Origin: JANPCX01 sp050916095
GTDB taxonomy: Bacteria > Pseudomonadota > Gammaproteobacteria > Burkholderiales > Burkholderiaceae_C
Direction: 5' to 3'
Assembly: GCA_050916095.1 (NCBI GenBank)
Contig: CP050901.1
Location: 1,550,001-1,614,000 of the forward strand
Length of the DNA stretch: 64,000 bases
This document shows positions 8,441-17,998 of this stretch, piece after piece. A program made the position numbers and the translations under genes. The notes under the pieces are model-generated. The model worked only from the letters and a program-made list of their open reading frames with translations. It was not told the origin of the DNA and ran no database searches. Every line of letters begins with the position of its first letter. The stretch's first letter is position 1.

Positions 8441-9280
8441 GTGGAGGCGACTGCTGCGCTCTCCGGGTCAATGGGGTGGTTGCAGGCCTTGGCAACAGGG
8501 TGGTTTGTTGCGCCGGCCTTGGCCTTGTTGTTTGGCATCCTGGCCCTGGCACCGCTGGGTGCCCAGGTGTTGTCACGCGGGGTCGTTTTCATTGACCTGG
8601 CCGTGGCCCAAGCCGCTGCGGCTGCGGCGCTGTGGGTGGCGGCCTTCACAGACCACCCCTCCACGCTCGCCACACAAGGAATGGCGGCTGCGGGTGCTTT
8701 GGCTTGCGCCGCCGTGGTCGCGGGGCTGGCCCGGCGCTGGCCGGCCCAACGTGAAGCCTTGATTGGCCTCGTGTACGTGATGGGTGCCAGCCTCGCGCTA
8801 TTGGGTGCACGGCAAGACCCCCACGGCCGTGAGCGCTTGTCCGAGTTGCTCGCTGCCGATGTGCTGTGGGCCGGTTGGTGGCAGGTGGGGGCGCTTGCCA
8901 TTTGCGCCGTGCTGATGTCGCTGCTGCAATACCGGTGCGCTCAATGGTTGCGCCGTGACGCGGTTTTCTATGTGGCGTTCGCCGTAGTGGCCAGCATCGT
9001 CGTTCCAGTGCTCGGCCTCTTCGTGGTCTTCGTGGCGTTGATCGCGCCCGCGCTGTGGTTGCGTGCGGGCACCTCATGGTGGCTTTCGCTGCTGGGCACC
9101 GTGGCGGCTGCTTCGCTCGGCCTGTCCCTGTCGTGGTGGCTGGATGCGCCCAGTGGTGCCTGCGTGGCCTTGGTTTTGGGCATGTGGGGGCTGTGCAGTG
9201 CGTTAGGGCCTCTTAACAAAGTTTCTGTTCCTTCCTCAGCGAATTCAGTGGCCACTTCTCACCCGGAGATTTCTTCATGA
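8441..9280 (+). CDS. ZnuB/AztB-like zinc ABC transporter permease
   Basis: This 279-residue ABC-3 family membrane permease has about eight hydrophobic segments. Family-typical stretches include APLGAQVLSRGVVFIDLAVAQ near residue 40 (matching the LSDALSHAVLPG-type helix of ZnuB) and VFYVAFAVVASIVVPVLGLF near 180. It starts with GTG three bases after the binding-protein stop, and its own stop overlaps the next CobW gene (ATGA at 9277). It should form the zinc channel for the upstream binding protein. No ZnuC/AztA-type ATPase gene lies next to it; the nearest ATPase, at 15163, belongs to a FecCD-type transporter. The substrate could also be manganese; zinc is inferred from context. Confidence 0.82.
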   Translation: MEATAALSGSMGWLQALATGWFVAPALALLFGILALAPLGAQVLSRGVVFIDLAVAQAAAAAALWVAAFTDHPSTLATQGMAAAGALACAAVVAGLARRWPAQREALIGLVYVMGASLALLGARQDPHGRERLSELLAADVLWAGWWQVGALAICAVLMSLLQYRCAQWLRRDAVFYVAFAVVASIVVPVLGLFVVFVALIAPALWLRAGTSWWLSLLGTVAAASLGLSLSWWLDAPSGACVALVLGMWGLCSALGPLNKVSVPSSANSVATSHPEISS

Positions 9281-10281
9281 GCATGATTCCCGTCACCATC
9301 CTCACTGGCTTTTTGGGCAGTGGCAAAACCACCTTGCTCAACCGCATCCTGAAAGAACAACATGGCCACCGCATTGCGGTGATCGAGAACGAGTTCGGTG
9401 AGGCGGGCATTGACAACGAACTGTTGGTACAAGACCGCGATGAACAAATCGTCGAGATGAACAACGGCTGCATCTGCTGCACCGTGCGCGGCGATTTGGT
9501 TCGCATCCTGGGCGAGTTGGCTGCCAAACGCGCGGCAGGCACTTTGCAGTTTGACCGCGTGGTGATTGAAACCACGGGCCTGGCCGACCCCGCCCCGGTG
9601 GCACAAACGTTTTTTGTGGACGACGACATCGGCATGACCTATTTGCTCGATGCCATCGTCACCATGGTGGATGCGGTGCATGCACCGCAGCAACTCGACG
9701 AACACCACGAAGCCCAAGAGCAAGTCGGTTTCGCCGACCGTGTGCTCTTGACCAAAACCGACCTGGTGGACGACGCCCACATCCAAGCCCTCAAAGCCCG
9801 TTTGGCCAAGATGAACCCGCGCGCCAAGATTTCTCAGTCCAAACACGGTGTGGCGGATGTGAGCGACCTGCTCGACATTCGCGGCTTCAACCTCAATGCC
9901 ATTTTGGAAATTGAGCCCGACTTTTTGACCGATGTGGACCATGAGCATGACGACGATGTCACGTCCTTCGTCTGGCGTGAATCGGCACCACTGGATTTGG
10001 TTCGCCTGGAAGACTTCTTGGGCGCCATCGTGCAGGTCTATGGCACGAAGTTGATGCGCTACAAGGGCGTGCTCAACGTCGAGGGGGTCAAAGAGCGCAT
10101 CGTTTTTCAAGGGGTGCACATGCTGATGGGCTCTGAAGTGGCCAGCGCATGGAAGCAGGGAGAAGTGCGCGAATCCAAAATGGTCTTCATCGGCCGCGAC
10201 ATGCCCAAAGAGGTGTTGCTCGACGGATTGAACCAATGCGTGGCAGGCCGATACAGCCCGGCGACAGTGCCCGTGCAATGA
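9277..10281 (+). CDS. COG0523 (CobW/ZNG) family GTPase with His/Asp metal motif
   Basis: This is the second CobW-type GTPase of the locus, 334 residues. It has P-loop GFLGSGKTT at 11-19, CxCC at C65, C67 and C68, the switch ETTGLADP at 98-105, and TKTD in place of NKxD at 159-162. Extra metal-binding candidates are DEHHE (141-145) and VDHEHDDD (220-227), which the first paralog lacks. The C-terminal CobW domain is complete. Its ATG overlaps the permease stop and its stop overlaps the methyltransferase start, so it is translated as part of the transporter unit. The expected role is to pass newly imported zinc to client enzymes, inferred from family knowledge and position. Confidence 0.9.
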   Translation: MSMIPVTILTGFLGSGKTTLLNRILKEQHGHRIAVIENEFGEAGIDNELLVQDRDEQIVEMNNGCICCTVRGDLVRILGELAAKRAAGTLQFDRVVIETTGLADPAPVAQTFFVDDDIGMTYLLDAIVTMVDAVHAPQQLDEHHEAQEQVGFADRVLLTKTDLVDDAHIQALKARLAKMNPRAKISQSKHGVADVSDLLDIRGFNLNAILEIEPDFLTDVDHEHDDDVTSFVWRESAPLDLVRLEDFLGAIVQVYGTKLMRYKGVLNVEGVKERIVFQGVHMLMGSEVASAWKQGEVRESKMVFIGRDMPKEVLLDGLNQCVAGRYSPATVPVQ

Positions 10282-11039
10282 GTGTCTTGTGTCCCGCCCA
10301 TTGGGATGACGCTCAGGCCGAGTTCTACGCACGAACGATTGCGCAGTCGGGTTATGCAGATGCGGTGGTGCCTTTGCTGGGCGGCCCCTTTGCCGACGTG
10401 CTGGACATCGGGGCGGGCAGTGGAGAACTGACAGCCCGTGTGTTGACTGATGGTGCACGCTGGTCTGCGGTAGAGCCTCAGCCTGCCATGCAGCGTCGTT
10501 TGCTCGCACAAAAGCCATCACTGACGCCGCGCGGCATTGAACTGGTGCTGCATCCACAAACCTGGCAGGCGTTGCCGTCCGACATGGTCGCCCACACGGT
10601 GCTTGCGGCCAATGTCGGGGCCACCCACCACGAGGCGGCCCGGTTTTTCGATGCGATGCGTCCTCGGGCTCAAAAGAACATGCTGTGGGTGGTGGCGGCG
10701 CAGCACGGCCCGTCAACTTTCTGCGCAGCAGGATTTTTGCCGCCCGATCTTCATGGTGCAGACACGCAACCTGCCATCGACCGTTGTTTGACGGACTTGG
10801 GGTCGCAGCGACAACCCCACGCCCTGTTGTTCGCGGAGTGGGACTACCGCGTGGTTTTTTCCGACGTCGGGCAGGCGCAGGCGTTTTTTCTACAGCGCCT
10901 GGCCTTGCAACAGGACAGTGGCAAAGGCCAAGCGGTGTGCGAATTTGTAGCCCGTCATGTTCAACCCCACACCGATGGCGTCACCGCCTGCTGCCGCAAA
11001 CGAAGCGCCGTCTTGCGTTGGGAGTTGGAGTCCGTTTGA
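10278..11039 (+). CDS. Class I SAM-dependent methyltransferase, substrate unknown
   Basis: The 253-residue protein has SAM-binding motif I DVLDIGAGSGELTA (about 40-53) and an acidic post-I region (WSAVEP) typical of class I methyltransferases. The middle contains a Cys and several His residues, and the C-terminus is Cys-rich (TACCRKRS). The chosen ATG at 10278 overlaps the CobW stop by four bases; the frame extends upstream to 10149 but would cross the CobW gene. Its place between a CobW GTPase and a TonB receptor/ABC importer suggests a role in metal or metal-complex handling, perhaps modifying a ligand or a small molecule. It does not look like a nicotianamine-synthase-like enzyme. The substrate is unknown. 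Confidence 0.75.
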   Translation: MSVLCPAHWDDAQAEFYARTIAQSGYADAVVPLLGGPFADVLDIGAGSGELTARVLTDGARWSAVEPQPAMQRRLLAQKPSLTPRGIELVLHPQTWQALPSDMVAHTVLAANVGATHHEAARFFDAMRPRAQKNMLWVVAAQHGPSTFCAAGFLPPDLHGADTQPAIDRCLTDLGSQRQPHALLFAEWDYRVVFSDVGQAQAFFLQRLALQQDSGKGQAVCEFVARHVQPHTDGVTACCRKRSAVLRWELESV

Positions 11040-11060
11040 AACCCCATTCATGAAGGAACC

Positions 11061-13208
11061 ATGCCCATGCCAAACACCAAACCCCTGCTGCTGATTCCCT
11101 TGGCCATGGCTTGCGTGGCACAGGTGCAAACCGCGCCCCTGGCACCGGCTGAACCGCGCGCCGCCGCCACGGCTTTGCCCGCCGTCACGGTCAAGAGTAA
11201 ACGCAGCATCAGCACCGCCACCCGCTTGGAGGAAGACCCGCTGAAACTGCCTTTTTCGGCCACGGTGGTCGACCGCGGCCAGATGGATGCGGTGGGCGCG
11301 AAGTCCTTGGAAGACGCCCTGCGCAGCGTGCCTGGCCTGCAGCATGGCACGCAAGGCAACTACTTCACCCGTTTTGAGACGCGTGGCCTGCGCGACACCG
11401 CTGATGTGCTGGTGCTGGTGGACGGCATCCCGCTACGGCTTTTGCAGGGCAACGCCGACCTCACCCTGTTGGCCCCCGATTTGATCGAGCGTGTGGAATT
11501 CATCAAAGGCCCAGCCTCGTCGCTTTATGGCAAGAACGCCATTGGTGGCGTGGCCCAGTTTTTTCTCAAGCCCGACGCCCAGGGTGGGTCTGCAAGCCTG
11601 ACCGCAGGCAGCTTCGGACGCCTGGATGCGAGCCTGCGACAGCGATTTGATTTCCGCCAGGGCCACCTCTTCGTCGGCTTGGCCCACAGCGCCTCGGACG
11701 GCTTTCAAAAGGGCACAGACAGAGAGCAACCAGCGGCTGTCATCAGTGGGGACTGGGCTGTGACATCGGACTGGACCACTGGTTTTCAGTTTTACGGCTC
11801 TCGTGTCAAGGCCTACCGAGGCTCCATCATTCCCTTGCAAAACGGACAGCCGATGTTTGGCATCACCGCCAGAGACAACTTCGCCATCCCCGGCGTTTAC
11901 ATCGAGGGCGAGTACCAAAGCCTGGCATGGAAGAACCGCTGGCGCCTCTGGCCGAACTGGTCGCTGGACCACCTGAGCAGCTTCTCGCGGTACGACCGCT
12001 TTTTCCAGGGCGGCATCACCATCGTGCCGCCCCCCAGCGCAGTCAATAAAGGCTACAGCGAAACCGAAACCGATGACCAAGCCCAGTTTCATGATCTGGT
12101 GCTGAGTCACCGCACTGCAGGTTCTGCATGGACAAACACCTTGCAACTGGGTCTGAGCCTGGAAAAAGGCGGTCAAGACCAAAACTCGCCCACCTTCAGC
12201 AACGCACCCACCTACCGGGGCCCCAACTACAACACGCCCGTGAGCAATGTGGCCAACGACCCTCGTGGTATCAGAGGGCCCTCCAGCGTCTCCACCTTTG
12301 ACCAAACCGTGCAATGTTTTTATTTGCAAAACCGTCTGGAGTGGGGCGCCATTGGTTTGACGGCCGGTCTGCGGCACGACCGCTTTGAGCAAACCTTGCG
12401 TCGCGACAACACAGCGGTAGCGGCCAGCCAGTCCGCCAGCCGCACCAGCCCGCGCCTGGGACTGGACTGGCGTGTGGTGGACAACAGCGCATCGGCACAT
12501 GCCGTGTTCGCCAACGCCAGCGAGGGCTTTCGTCCGCAAAGCGTGGCTTTGAACACACTCAACGGCGTGGTCGTGCCCGCATTGCTCAAACCCGAGGTCA
12601 CCCGCAGCGTCGAACTGGGCGTGAAAGGCCGCGCCACGAACGACGCCTGGAGCTACCAAGTGGCTTTGTTTCAGTCCGACAAGATCGACGGGCAGCGCTC
12701 TTTTCGCAACGGCCCCGACAGCTTCATCTTCAGCAATGCCACCTCGCGGGTACAAGGTGTGGAGTCCCAGTTGCAGTGGCGCTTGACCAAGGCGCTGTCG
12801 AGTTATGCGCACTACACCTACCAAGACGCCAAGCTGCGTGACTTTCAAACCTACACCAACGCAGGAGCAGCCAGCACCAATTTTGCGGGCTACCGAGTGC
12901 GCATGTCTGCACGCCACATCGGTGGCTTGGGGGTGACCTACCGCCAGGGTGATTGGTCTTGGACCACCACGGCCAACCATGTGGGTTCGCGCAATTTGCG
13001 TGACAACGTGGTCAATCCGCAGCGCCTGCCGGGGTACACCTTGCTCAACACCGCCGTGAGCTGGCAAGTCCACCCGGCCGTCACCGTTCAAGCGGGGGTG
13101 GACAACCTCACCAACCGCTACTACATCAACGACGACCTGTCGTCACAAGATGCAGGCAACGCTGGCGCACCGCGCAGTGGTTTTGTGCGTTTGCAATATC
13201 GTTTCTAG
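11061..13208 (+). CDS. TonB-dependent receptor of the zinc/metal locus
   Basis: The 715-residue outer-membrane receptor has a signal peptide at about 1-24, a TonB-box-like LPAVTVKSK near residue 38, and a plug domain with VLVLVDGIPL, ERVEFIKGPASSLYG and AIGGVAQFF. The barrel ends in LQYRF with a terminal Phe. It is followed three bases later by a periplasmic binding protein, permease and ATPase of FecBCD/BtuFCD type, so receptor and importer form one uptake route. The ligand may be a zinc-carrying metallophore or a corrinoid; position in the Zur-linked run favours a zinc complex. It lies 21 bases after the methyltransferase. Confidence 0.88.
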   Translation: MPMPNTKPLLLIPLAMACVAQVQTAPLAPAEPRAAATALPAVTVKSKRSISTATRLEEDPLKLPFSATVVDRGQMDAVGAKSLEDALRSVPGLQHGTQGNYFTRFETRGLRDTADVLVLVDGIPLRLLQGNADLTLLAPDLIERVEFIKGPASSLYGKNAIGGVAQFFLKPDAQGGSASLTAGSFGRLDASLRQRFDFRQGHLFVGLAHSASDGFQKGTDREQPAAVISGDWAVTSDWTTGFQFYGSRVKAYRGSIIPLQNGQPMFGITARDNFAIPGVYIEGEYQSLAWKNRWRLWPNWSLDHLSSFSRYDRFFQGGITIVPPPSAVNKGYSETETDDQAQFHDLVLSHRTAGSAWTNTLQLGLSLEKGGQDQNSPTFSNAPTYRGPNYNTPVSNVANDPRGIRGPSSVSTFDQTVQCFYLQNRLEWGAIGLTAGLRHDRFEQTLRRDNTAVAASQSASRTSPRLGLDWRVVDNSASAHAVFANASEGFRPQSVALNTLNGVVVPALLKPEVTRSVELGVKGRATNDAWSYQVALFQSDKIDGQRSFRNGPDSFIFSNATSRVQGVESQLQWRLTKALSSYAHYTYQDAKLRDFQTYTNAGAASTNFAGYRVRMSARHIGGLGVTYRQGDWSWTTTANHVGSRNLRDNVVNPQRLPGYTLLNTAVSWQVHPAVTVQAGVDNLTNRYYINDDLSSQDAGNAGAPRSGFVRLQYRF

Positions 13209-13211
13209 CCC

Positions 13212-14153
13212 ATGGATCGGCACAGACGAGTCGCCATGAACACCTTACTCGGTGCTGCAACCGCCAGCGTGCTGGCTGCTTCCAGTGCAGTGGCCGCCGT
13301 ACCGGGTGTGCCGACGGATGCAAGCTGGCCGCGCACCCTGACAGATGCCATGGGCCGCAAGGTGTTCATTCCTGCCCCGCCCCAGCGCATCGTCACGGTG
13401 TTTCCCAGCAATGTGGAAATTCTTTTTGCACTGGGTTTGGCATCGCGGGTGGTGGCCATCGGCGGGCGTGTCAAGTTTCCGCAGGCGGCCATGGACAAGC
13501 CCTCCATTGGTGGGGCCCTGGGCTATTCGCCAGAGGTGGTGGCCCAGCACCGCCCTGACCTCATCGTGGTCACCCCGTCGCACCACACGGCCATGGGGCT
13601 GATAGAGCCTTTTTCTCGTTTGGGCACCCCCGTCTTGGTGCTGGCCCATCCCGACATGCTGTCCATGCTGCGCAACATTGATTTGGTCGGGCAGGCCACG
13701 GGCACAGACCAAGTCGCACAGTTGTTACGCACTCGAATGCAAAACCAGTTGGCCGAGATACGCCAGCGCTGGTCGGGGCGGCATTTGCCGACGGTTTATC
13801 TGGAAACCGCTGCGGCCGCACGGGGAGCCTTTCAAACCATAGGCACCGGCCACTATGCCAGTGATGCCTTGGCGTGGGCGGGTGGGATCAATGTGTTTGC
13901 TGATTTGAATGCCTCGGCGCAAGTCAGTGCCGAAGCCATTGCCACGCGCAATCCGGAGGTCATCATTTCTTTGCAGCAGTCGCCCAAATCGCCTGACTTG
14001 ATCGCCCAGCGTCCTGGTTGGCAGCGGCTGCGCGCCGTTCAAACGGGCAGGGTGGTGGTCATGGAGCGGGGCCACAAATTGATTCCGGGGCCACGTCAGA
14101 TCGAGGCCGTTTTTGCTTATGCCCAAGCCTTGCACCCGGAGGTGTTTGTGTGA
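13212..14153 (+). CDS. FecB/BtuF-like ABC transporter substrate-binding protein
   Basis: This 313-residue periplasmic binding protein is of the helical-backbone class III type. An N-terminal hydrophobic signal (about 8-28, ending in SAVAA) leads into TLTDAMGRKVFIPAPPQRIV, the classic opening of FecB/BtuF proteins, then GYSPEVVAQHRPDLIVV in the first lobe and TGHYASDALAWAGGINVF in the second. ATG 13212 lies three bases after the receptor stop; a second ATG at 13236 would shorten the signal. Its stop overlaps the permease ATG. The ligand is probably a metal chelate or corrinoid, shared with the upstream receptor. Confidence 0.85.
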   Translation: MDRHRRVAMNTLLGAATASVLAASSAVAAVPGVPTDASWPRTLTDAMGRKVFIPAPPQRIVTVFPSNVEILFALGLASRVVAIGGRVKFPQAAMDKPSIGGALGYSPEVVAQHRPDLIVVTPSHHTAMGLIEPFSRLGTPVLVLAHPDMLSMLRNIDLVGQATGTDQVAQLLRTRMQNQLAEIRQRWSGRHLPTVYLETAAAARGAFQTIGTGHYASDALAWAGGINVFADLNASAQVSAEAIATRNPEVIISLQQSPKSPDLIAQRPGWQRLRAVQTGRVVVMERGHKLIPGPRQIEAVFAYAQALHPEVFV

Positions 14154-15166
14154 TGCTGCCCCCATCCCAAGCACCTCGCCTGGCCTCGCGCCGCACCTTA
14201 TGGCCTGTTTTGGGCGGCCTGCTGGGCTTGACCACCTTGGCGGTGGTGTTGGCCCTGAGTTGGGGTGCCGCCTGGGTGTCGCCCGCGCAATGGTTCAGCG
14301 GTAGCAGTTTGGAGCGGGACTTGGTATGGGTTTGGCGCGCACCGCGTATCGCGGCCGCTTTTTTTGTAGGGGCGTGTTTGGCCTTGGCGGGTTTGTTGTT
14401 CCAAGGCGTGTTCAGAAACCCACTGGCCGAGCCTTATCTGCTCGGTAGTGCGGCGGGGGCATCGGTGGGGGCGGCCGTGGCTTTGTTGTTGCCTCCCTTG
14501 TTGCCAAGCGCGTGGTCCTTGCCGGTACTCGCATTTTTAGGGGCTTGGGGTTCGAGCTGGCTCGTGCTGGCCATGGGTCGAATGGGCGGGCAATGGGACT
14601 CAGCGCGTTTGCTGTTGGCCGGGGTGGCGCTGGCTGCCATTTTGTCGGCGCTGCGCAGTTTGTTGCTGATGGTGTTCGGCGACGAGTCCACCAATTTGCG
14701 GGCCATCGTCTCGTGGCAACTCGGCGGCGTGCAAACGCCCACGCACCAGGAGTTGATGGTTTTTCTCCCCATGCTCGTGGTCTTGATGGTTCTGGCCCAG
14801 CGTTTGGCCTTTGGCCTGGATGCGCTCGGGTTGGGTGAGGCCACCGCGCAGAGTGTGGGCCTGCGTGTTCCGCGTTTCATTGCGGCGTGCATCGTGCTGG
14901 CCGCTTTGGCCACGGCGCTGGCTGTGAGTTGGGGGGGCTTGATCGGTTTTGTCGGGTTGATTGTTCCCCACGTGATGCGCTGGTGGCTGGGGCCGTTGCA
15001 CGGTCGCTTGATACCCGCTTGTGTCTTGGGCGGCGGTGTGTTGCTGGTCTTGGTGGACGCGCTGGCGCGCAGTGTGGTGGCACCGAGCGAAATTCCGATT
15101 GGGTTGCTCACCGCCCTGGTCGGCGGGCCATTTTTTATCTTGCTGCTGTTGAGGCGGCGGACATGA
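14153..15166 (+). CDS. FecCD-family ABC transporter permease
   Basis: The 337-residue inner-membrane permease has about ten transmembrane helices. Family hallmarks are RAPRIAAAFFVGACLALAG near residue 62, FRNPLAEPYLLGSAAGASVG near 85, and the coupling and terminal stretch GLIGFVGLIVPHVMRWWLG near 262. The start at ATG 14153 overlaps the binding-protein stop. Its own stop overlaps the ATPase ATG (15163), giving a strictly coupled binding protein-permease-ATPase order. It should import the same iron-siderophore-like, metal-chelate or B12-like ligand. Confidence 0.88.
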   Translation: MLPPSQAPRLASRRTLWPVLGGLLGLTTLAVVLALSWGAAWVSPAQWFSGSSLERDLVWVWRAPRIAAAFFVGACLALAGLLFQGVFRNPLAEPYLLGSAAGASVGAAVALLLPPLLPSAWSLPVLAFLGAWGSSWLVLAMGRMGGQWDSARLLLAGVALAAILSALRSLLLMVFGDESTNLRAIVSWQLGGVQTPTHQELMVFLPMLVVLMVLAQRLAFGLDALGLGEATAQSVGLRVPRFIAACIVLAALATALAVSWGGLIGFVGLIVPHVMRWWLGPLHGRLIPACVLGGGVLLVLVDALARSVVAPSEIPIGLLTALVGGPFFILLLLRRRT

Positions 15167-15909
15167 GTGGCGCGCTGCAGTTTTCCGCTGCGAGCGTGAC
15201 TGCAGGTGGGCGCTCCATCTTGCAAGACCTCAACCTCACCGTGCCCGCGCGAGGCCTGTTTGGTGTGGTAGGCCCCAATGGCGCGGGCAAGTCCACCTTG
15301 GTCAAAGCCGCGCTGGGCCTGATACCACTTGCCCACGGTCAGATTCAGGTGTTGGGTCAGGAGATTGGCCGTTGGTCGTCGCGTGCTCTGGCCAAACACA
15401 TCGGTTACGTGCCCCAGCATGTGCACAGCCACTGGGATTTGAACGTCAGCGAACTGCTGCAGCTGGGTTTGGCACCGCCAAGCCAAGCTCTGATCGACGA
15501 GTGGGAGTTGGAACCTTTGTTGCACCGCCGTTTGGCGACTCTGTCGGGCGGCGAGCAAGCGCGCGCCTCCATCGCACGTGCCCTGACCCATCAGCCCGCA
15601 TTGCTGATGGCCGATGAGCCCGCCGCACACCTGGACTTGCCCCACCAACACCAACTGATGCACATGCTGCGTCAGCGCGGCCAGCGGCATGCCGTGCTCA
15701 TGGTGCTGCATGACCTGCACCTGGCCGCCCACTACTGCGACCTGGTGGCGGTGGTGGCTGCCAGCCGCCTGGTGGCGTGGGGTCCACCCGAAGAGGTACT
15801 CACACCCGATGTATTGACCCGAGCCTACGGTGCCCAGGTGCTGCGTTTGCAAACTGAAGGCCATGTGTTTTTCTCAGCCCCGGCTGGCAATTCTTCCTTA
15901 CACCATTGA
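15163..15909 (+). CDS. FecE/BtuD-like ABC transporter ATPase
   Basis: This 248-residue ATPase has Walker A GPNGAGKST, Q-loop GYVPQHVHSHWDLNV, signature LSGGEQARASIARAL, Walker B LLMADEPAAHLD and switch His in LMVLHDLHLA. It is the energy subunit of the FecCD-type importer and overlaps the permease by four bases. The Q-loop region is His-containing, as in some zinc or manganese ATPases. Because the Zn-type permease at 8441 has no ATPase of its own nearby, sharing of this subunit is conceivable but unproved. It is followed closely by the HisI paralog. Confidence 0.88.
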   Translation: MSGALQFSAASVTAGGRSILQDLNLTVPARGLFGVVGPNGAGKSTLVKAALGLIPLAHGQIQVLGQEIGRWSSRALAKHIGYVPQHVHSHWDLNVSELLQLGLAPPSQALIDEWELEPLLHRRLATLSGGEQARASIARALTHQPALLMADEPAAHLDLPHQHQLMHMLRQRGQRHAVLMVLHDLHLAAHYCDLVAVVAASRLVAWGPPEEVLTPDVLTRAYGAQVLRLQTEGHVFFSAPAGNSSLHH

Positions 15910-15929
15910 TTTTTTCCGTGAACCAAAGC

Positions 15930-16397
15930 ATGAACCCATCATCTGTATTCCAAGGGCGCACGTCCATTGAACAAGTCGAGGAAGGCCAGGCGCTCGCCCC
16001 CAAATTTGATGCGCAAGGCTTGATTGCCTGCGTGACCACCGACGCCCAAACGGGCGAGGTTTTGATGCTGGGCTACATGAACGCCGAAGCCCTGCAAAAA
16101 ACCATGGCCACCCGCGAGGCGCACTACTGGAGCCGCAGCCGCCAGTTGTTGTGGCACAAGGGTGCCAGCAGCGGCTTGGTGCAAGAGGTGGTGGAGATGC
16201 GCGTGGACGACGACCAAGATGCCATTTGGTTGCGCGTGCGTGTGGCGGGCAACGGAGCCAGCTGCCATGTGGGCTATCGGAGTTGTTTTTACCGTGCGGT
16301 TGAAGGCAGCGACGGTGCGCTGCGGTTTGTCGAAACCCACAAGGTGTTCGACCCTGTGGCCGTCTATGGCGACGTGCCCAACCCTACCCAACTCTGA
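15930..16397 (+). CDS. hisI2: HisI paralog (phosphoribosyl-AMP cyclohydrolase) with altered zinc site
   Basis: The 155-residue protein belongs to the phosphoribosyl-AMP cyclohydrolase family of histidine biosynthesis: LMLGYMNAEAL, HYWSRSRQLLWHKG and the C-terminal SCHVGYRSCFYR are all present. Normal HisI has a DCDxD motif whose Cys is a zinc ligand with the two Cys of CHxGxxSC. Here the motif is D93-D94-D95-Q96-D97, so that Cys is an Asp, while C112 and C119 remain. Zur-controlled HisI paralogs next to COG0523 genes are known as stand-ins for zinc enzymes under starvation; this copy fits. ATG 15930 was chosen; GTG 15918 and TTG 15906 are alternatives. It is probably co-transcribed with the importer. 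Confidence 0.82.
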   Translation: MNPSSVFQGRTSIEQVEEGQALAPKFDAQGLIACVTTDAQTGEVLMLGYMNAEALQKTMATREAHYWSRSRQLLWHKGASSGLVQEVVEMRVDDDQDAIWLRVRVAGNGASCHVGYRSCFYRAVEGSDGALRFVETHKVFDPVAVYGDVPNPTQL

Positions 16398-16417
16398 CGA
16401 GCCGCATTCGTGATGCC

Positions 16418-16798
16418 ATGACACACCCCACCGAAATTTTTGTCTGCGCCCTGTGCCGTGCCCCTGACGCCCCGCGTGATGCGCCACGCGCAGGTCGGGC
16501 CTTGCTGGAAGAAATCGAAAACCTCGCCCTGTGTGAAAACAGCCCGTTCAACATTCGCCCTGTGGACTGCATGAGCGGCTGCAACCGCGCCTGCACCGTG
16601 GCCTTACAAGCGCACGGCAAGGTGGGTTACTTTTTTGGTGACTTGCCGCCCGACGCGGAATCCGCCGCCCAGGTGCTGGCCTGTGCCCAGTTGCATCAAA
16701 ACAGCGAGAGCGGCCTGCTCGCCCGAGACGAGCGCCCAGAGCGCTTGCGTGAAGGCATCTTGGCCCGCTTGCCACCGCCCATGCCAACGCACGCATGA
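16418..16798 (+). CDS. DUF1636 putative metal-binding protein
   Basis: This 126-residue protein has a Cys pattern typical of DUF1636: C10 and C13 (FVCALC), C39, and C51, C55 and C59 (DCMSGCNRACT), followed by VALQAHGKVGYFFGDL. The family is often found beside CobW and cobalamin or zinc genes and may bind a metal or an iron-sulfur centre; its biochemical role is not known. It lies 20 bases after the HisI paralog and 27 before the MetH domain gene, consistent with one operon. Confidence 0.75.
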   Translation: MTHPTEIFVCALCRAPDAPRDAPRAGRALLEEIENLALCENSPFNIRPVDCMSGCNRACTVALQAHGKVGYFFGDLPPDAESAAQVLACAQLHQNSESGLLARDERPERLREGILARLPPPMPTHA

Positions 16799-16825
16799 GC
16801 AACCCACACCATCGAACCCACCACC

Positions 16826-17848
<1,023 letters not shown>

Positions 17849-17998
17849 GTTTGTATTTGGTGGTCAGTTATGAGCCCCCATTGCGCGCTGCCCCCACAGG
17901 AGAAAAGTCGGCGGATTGCGAAAGTTTGAATCCGGCAGAGAACTTGCCGCGTAGATGCGGCAGACCGTTGGTCATTCAACCACTTCTTCTGCACGTTT

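Noticed and set aside
10278..11039. Methyltransferase as a nicotianamine-synthase-like metallophore enzyme
   Set aside because: It has a plain class I SAM motif and no resemblance to that family; no dehydrogenase partner gene is present.
11433..13091. Long open frame antisense to the TonB receptor gene, and similar ones elsewhere (e.g. 3189-4523 minus)
   Set aside because: They mirror high-GC codon bias on the coding strand and show no motif; the sense genes are clear.
17849..17998. Possible cobalamin riboswitch before the 17999 receptor
   Set aside because: The conserved B12-box text and the surrounding stems were not found in these 150 bases.
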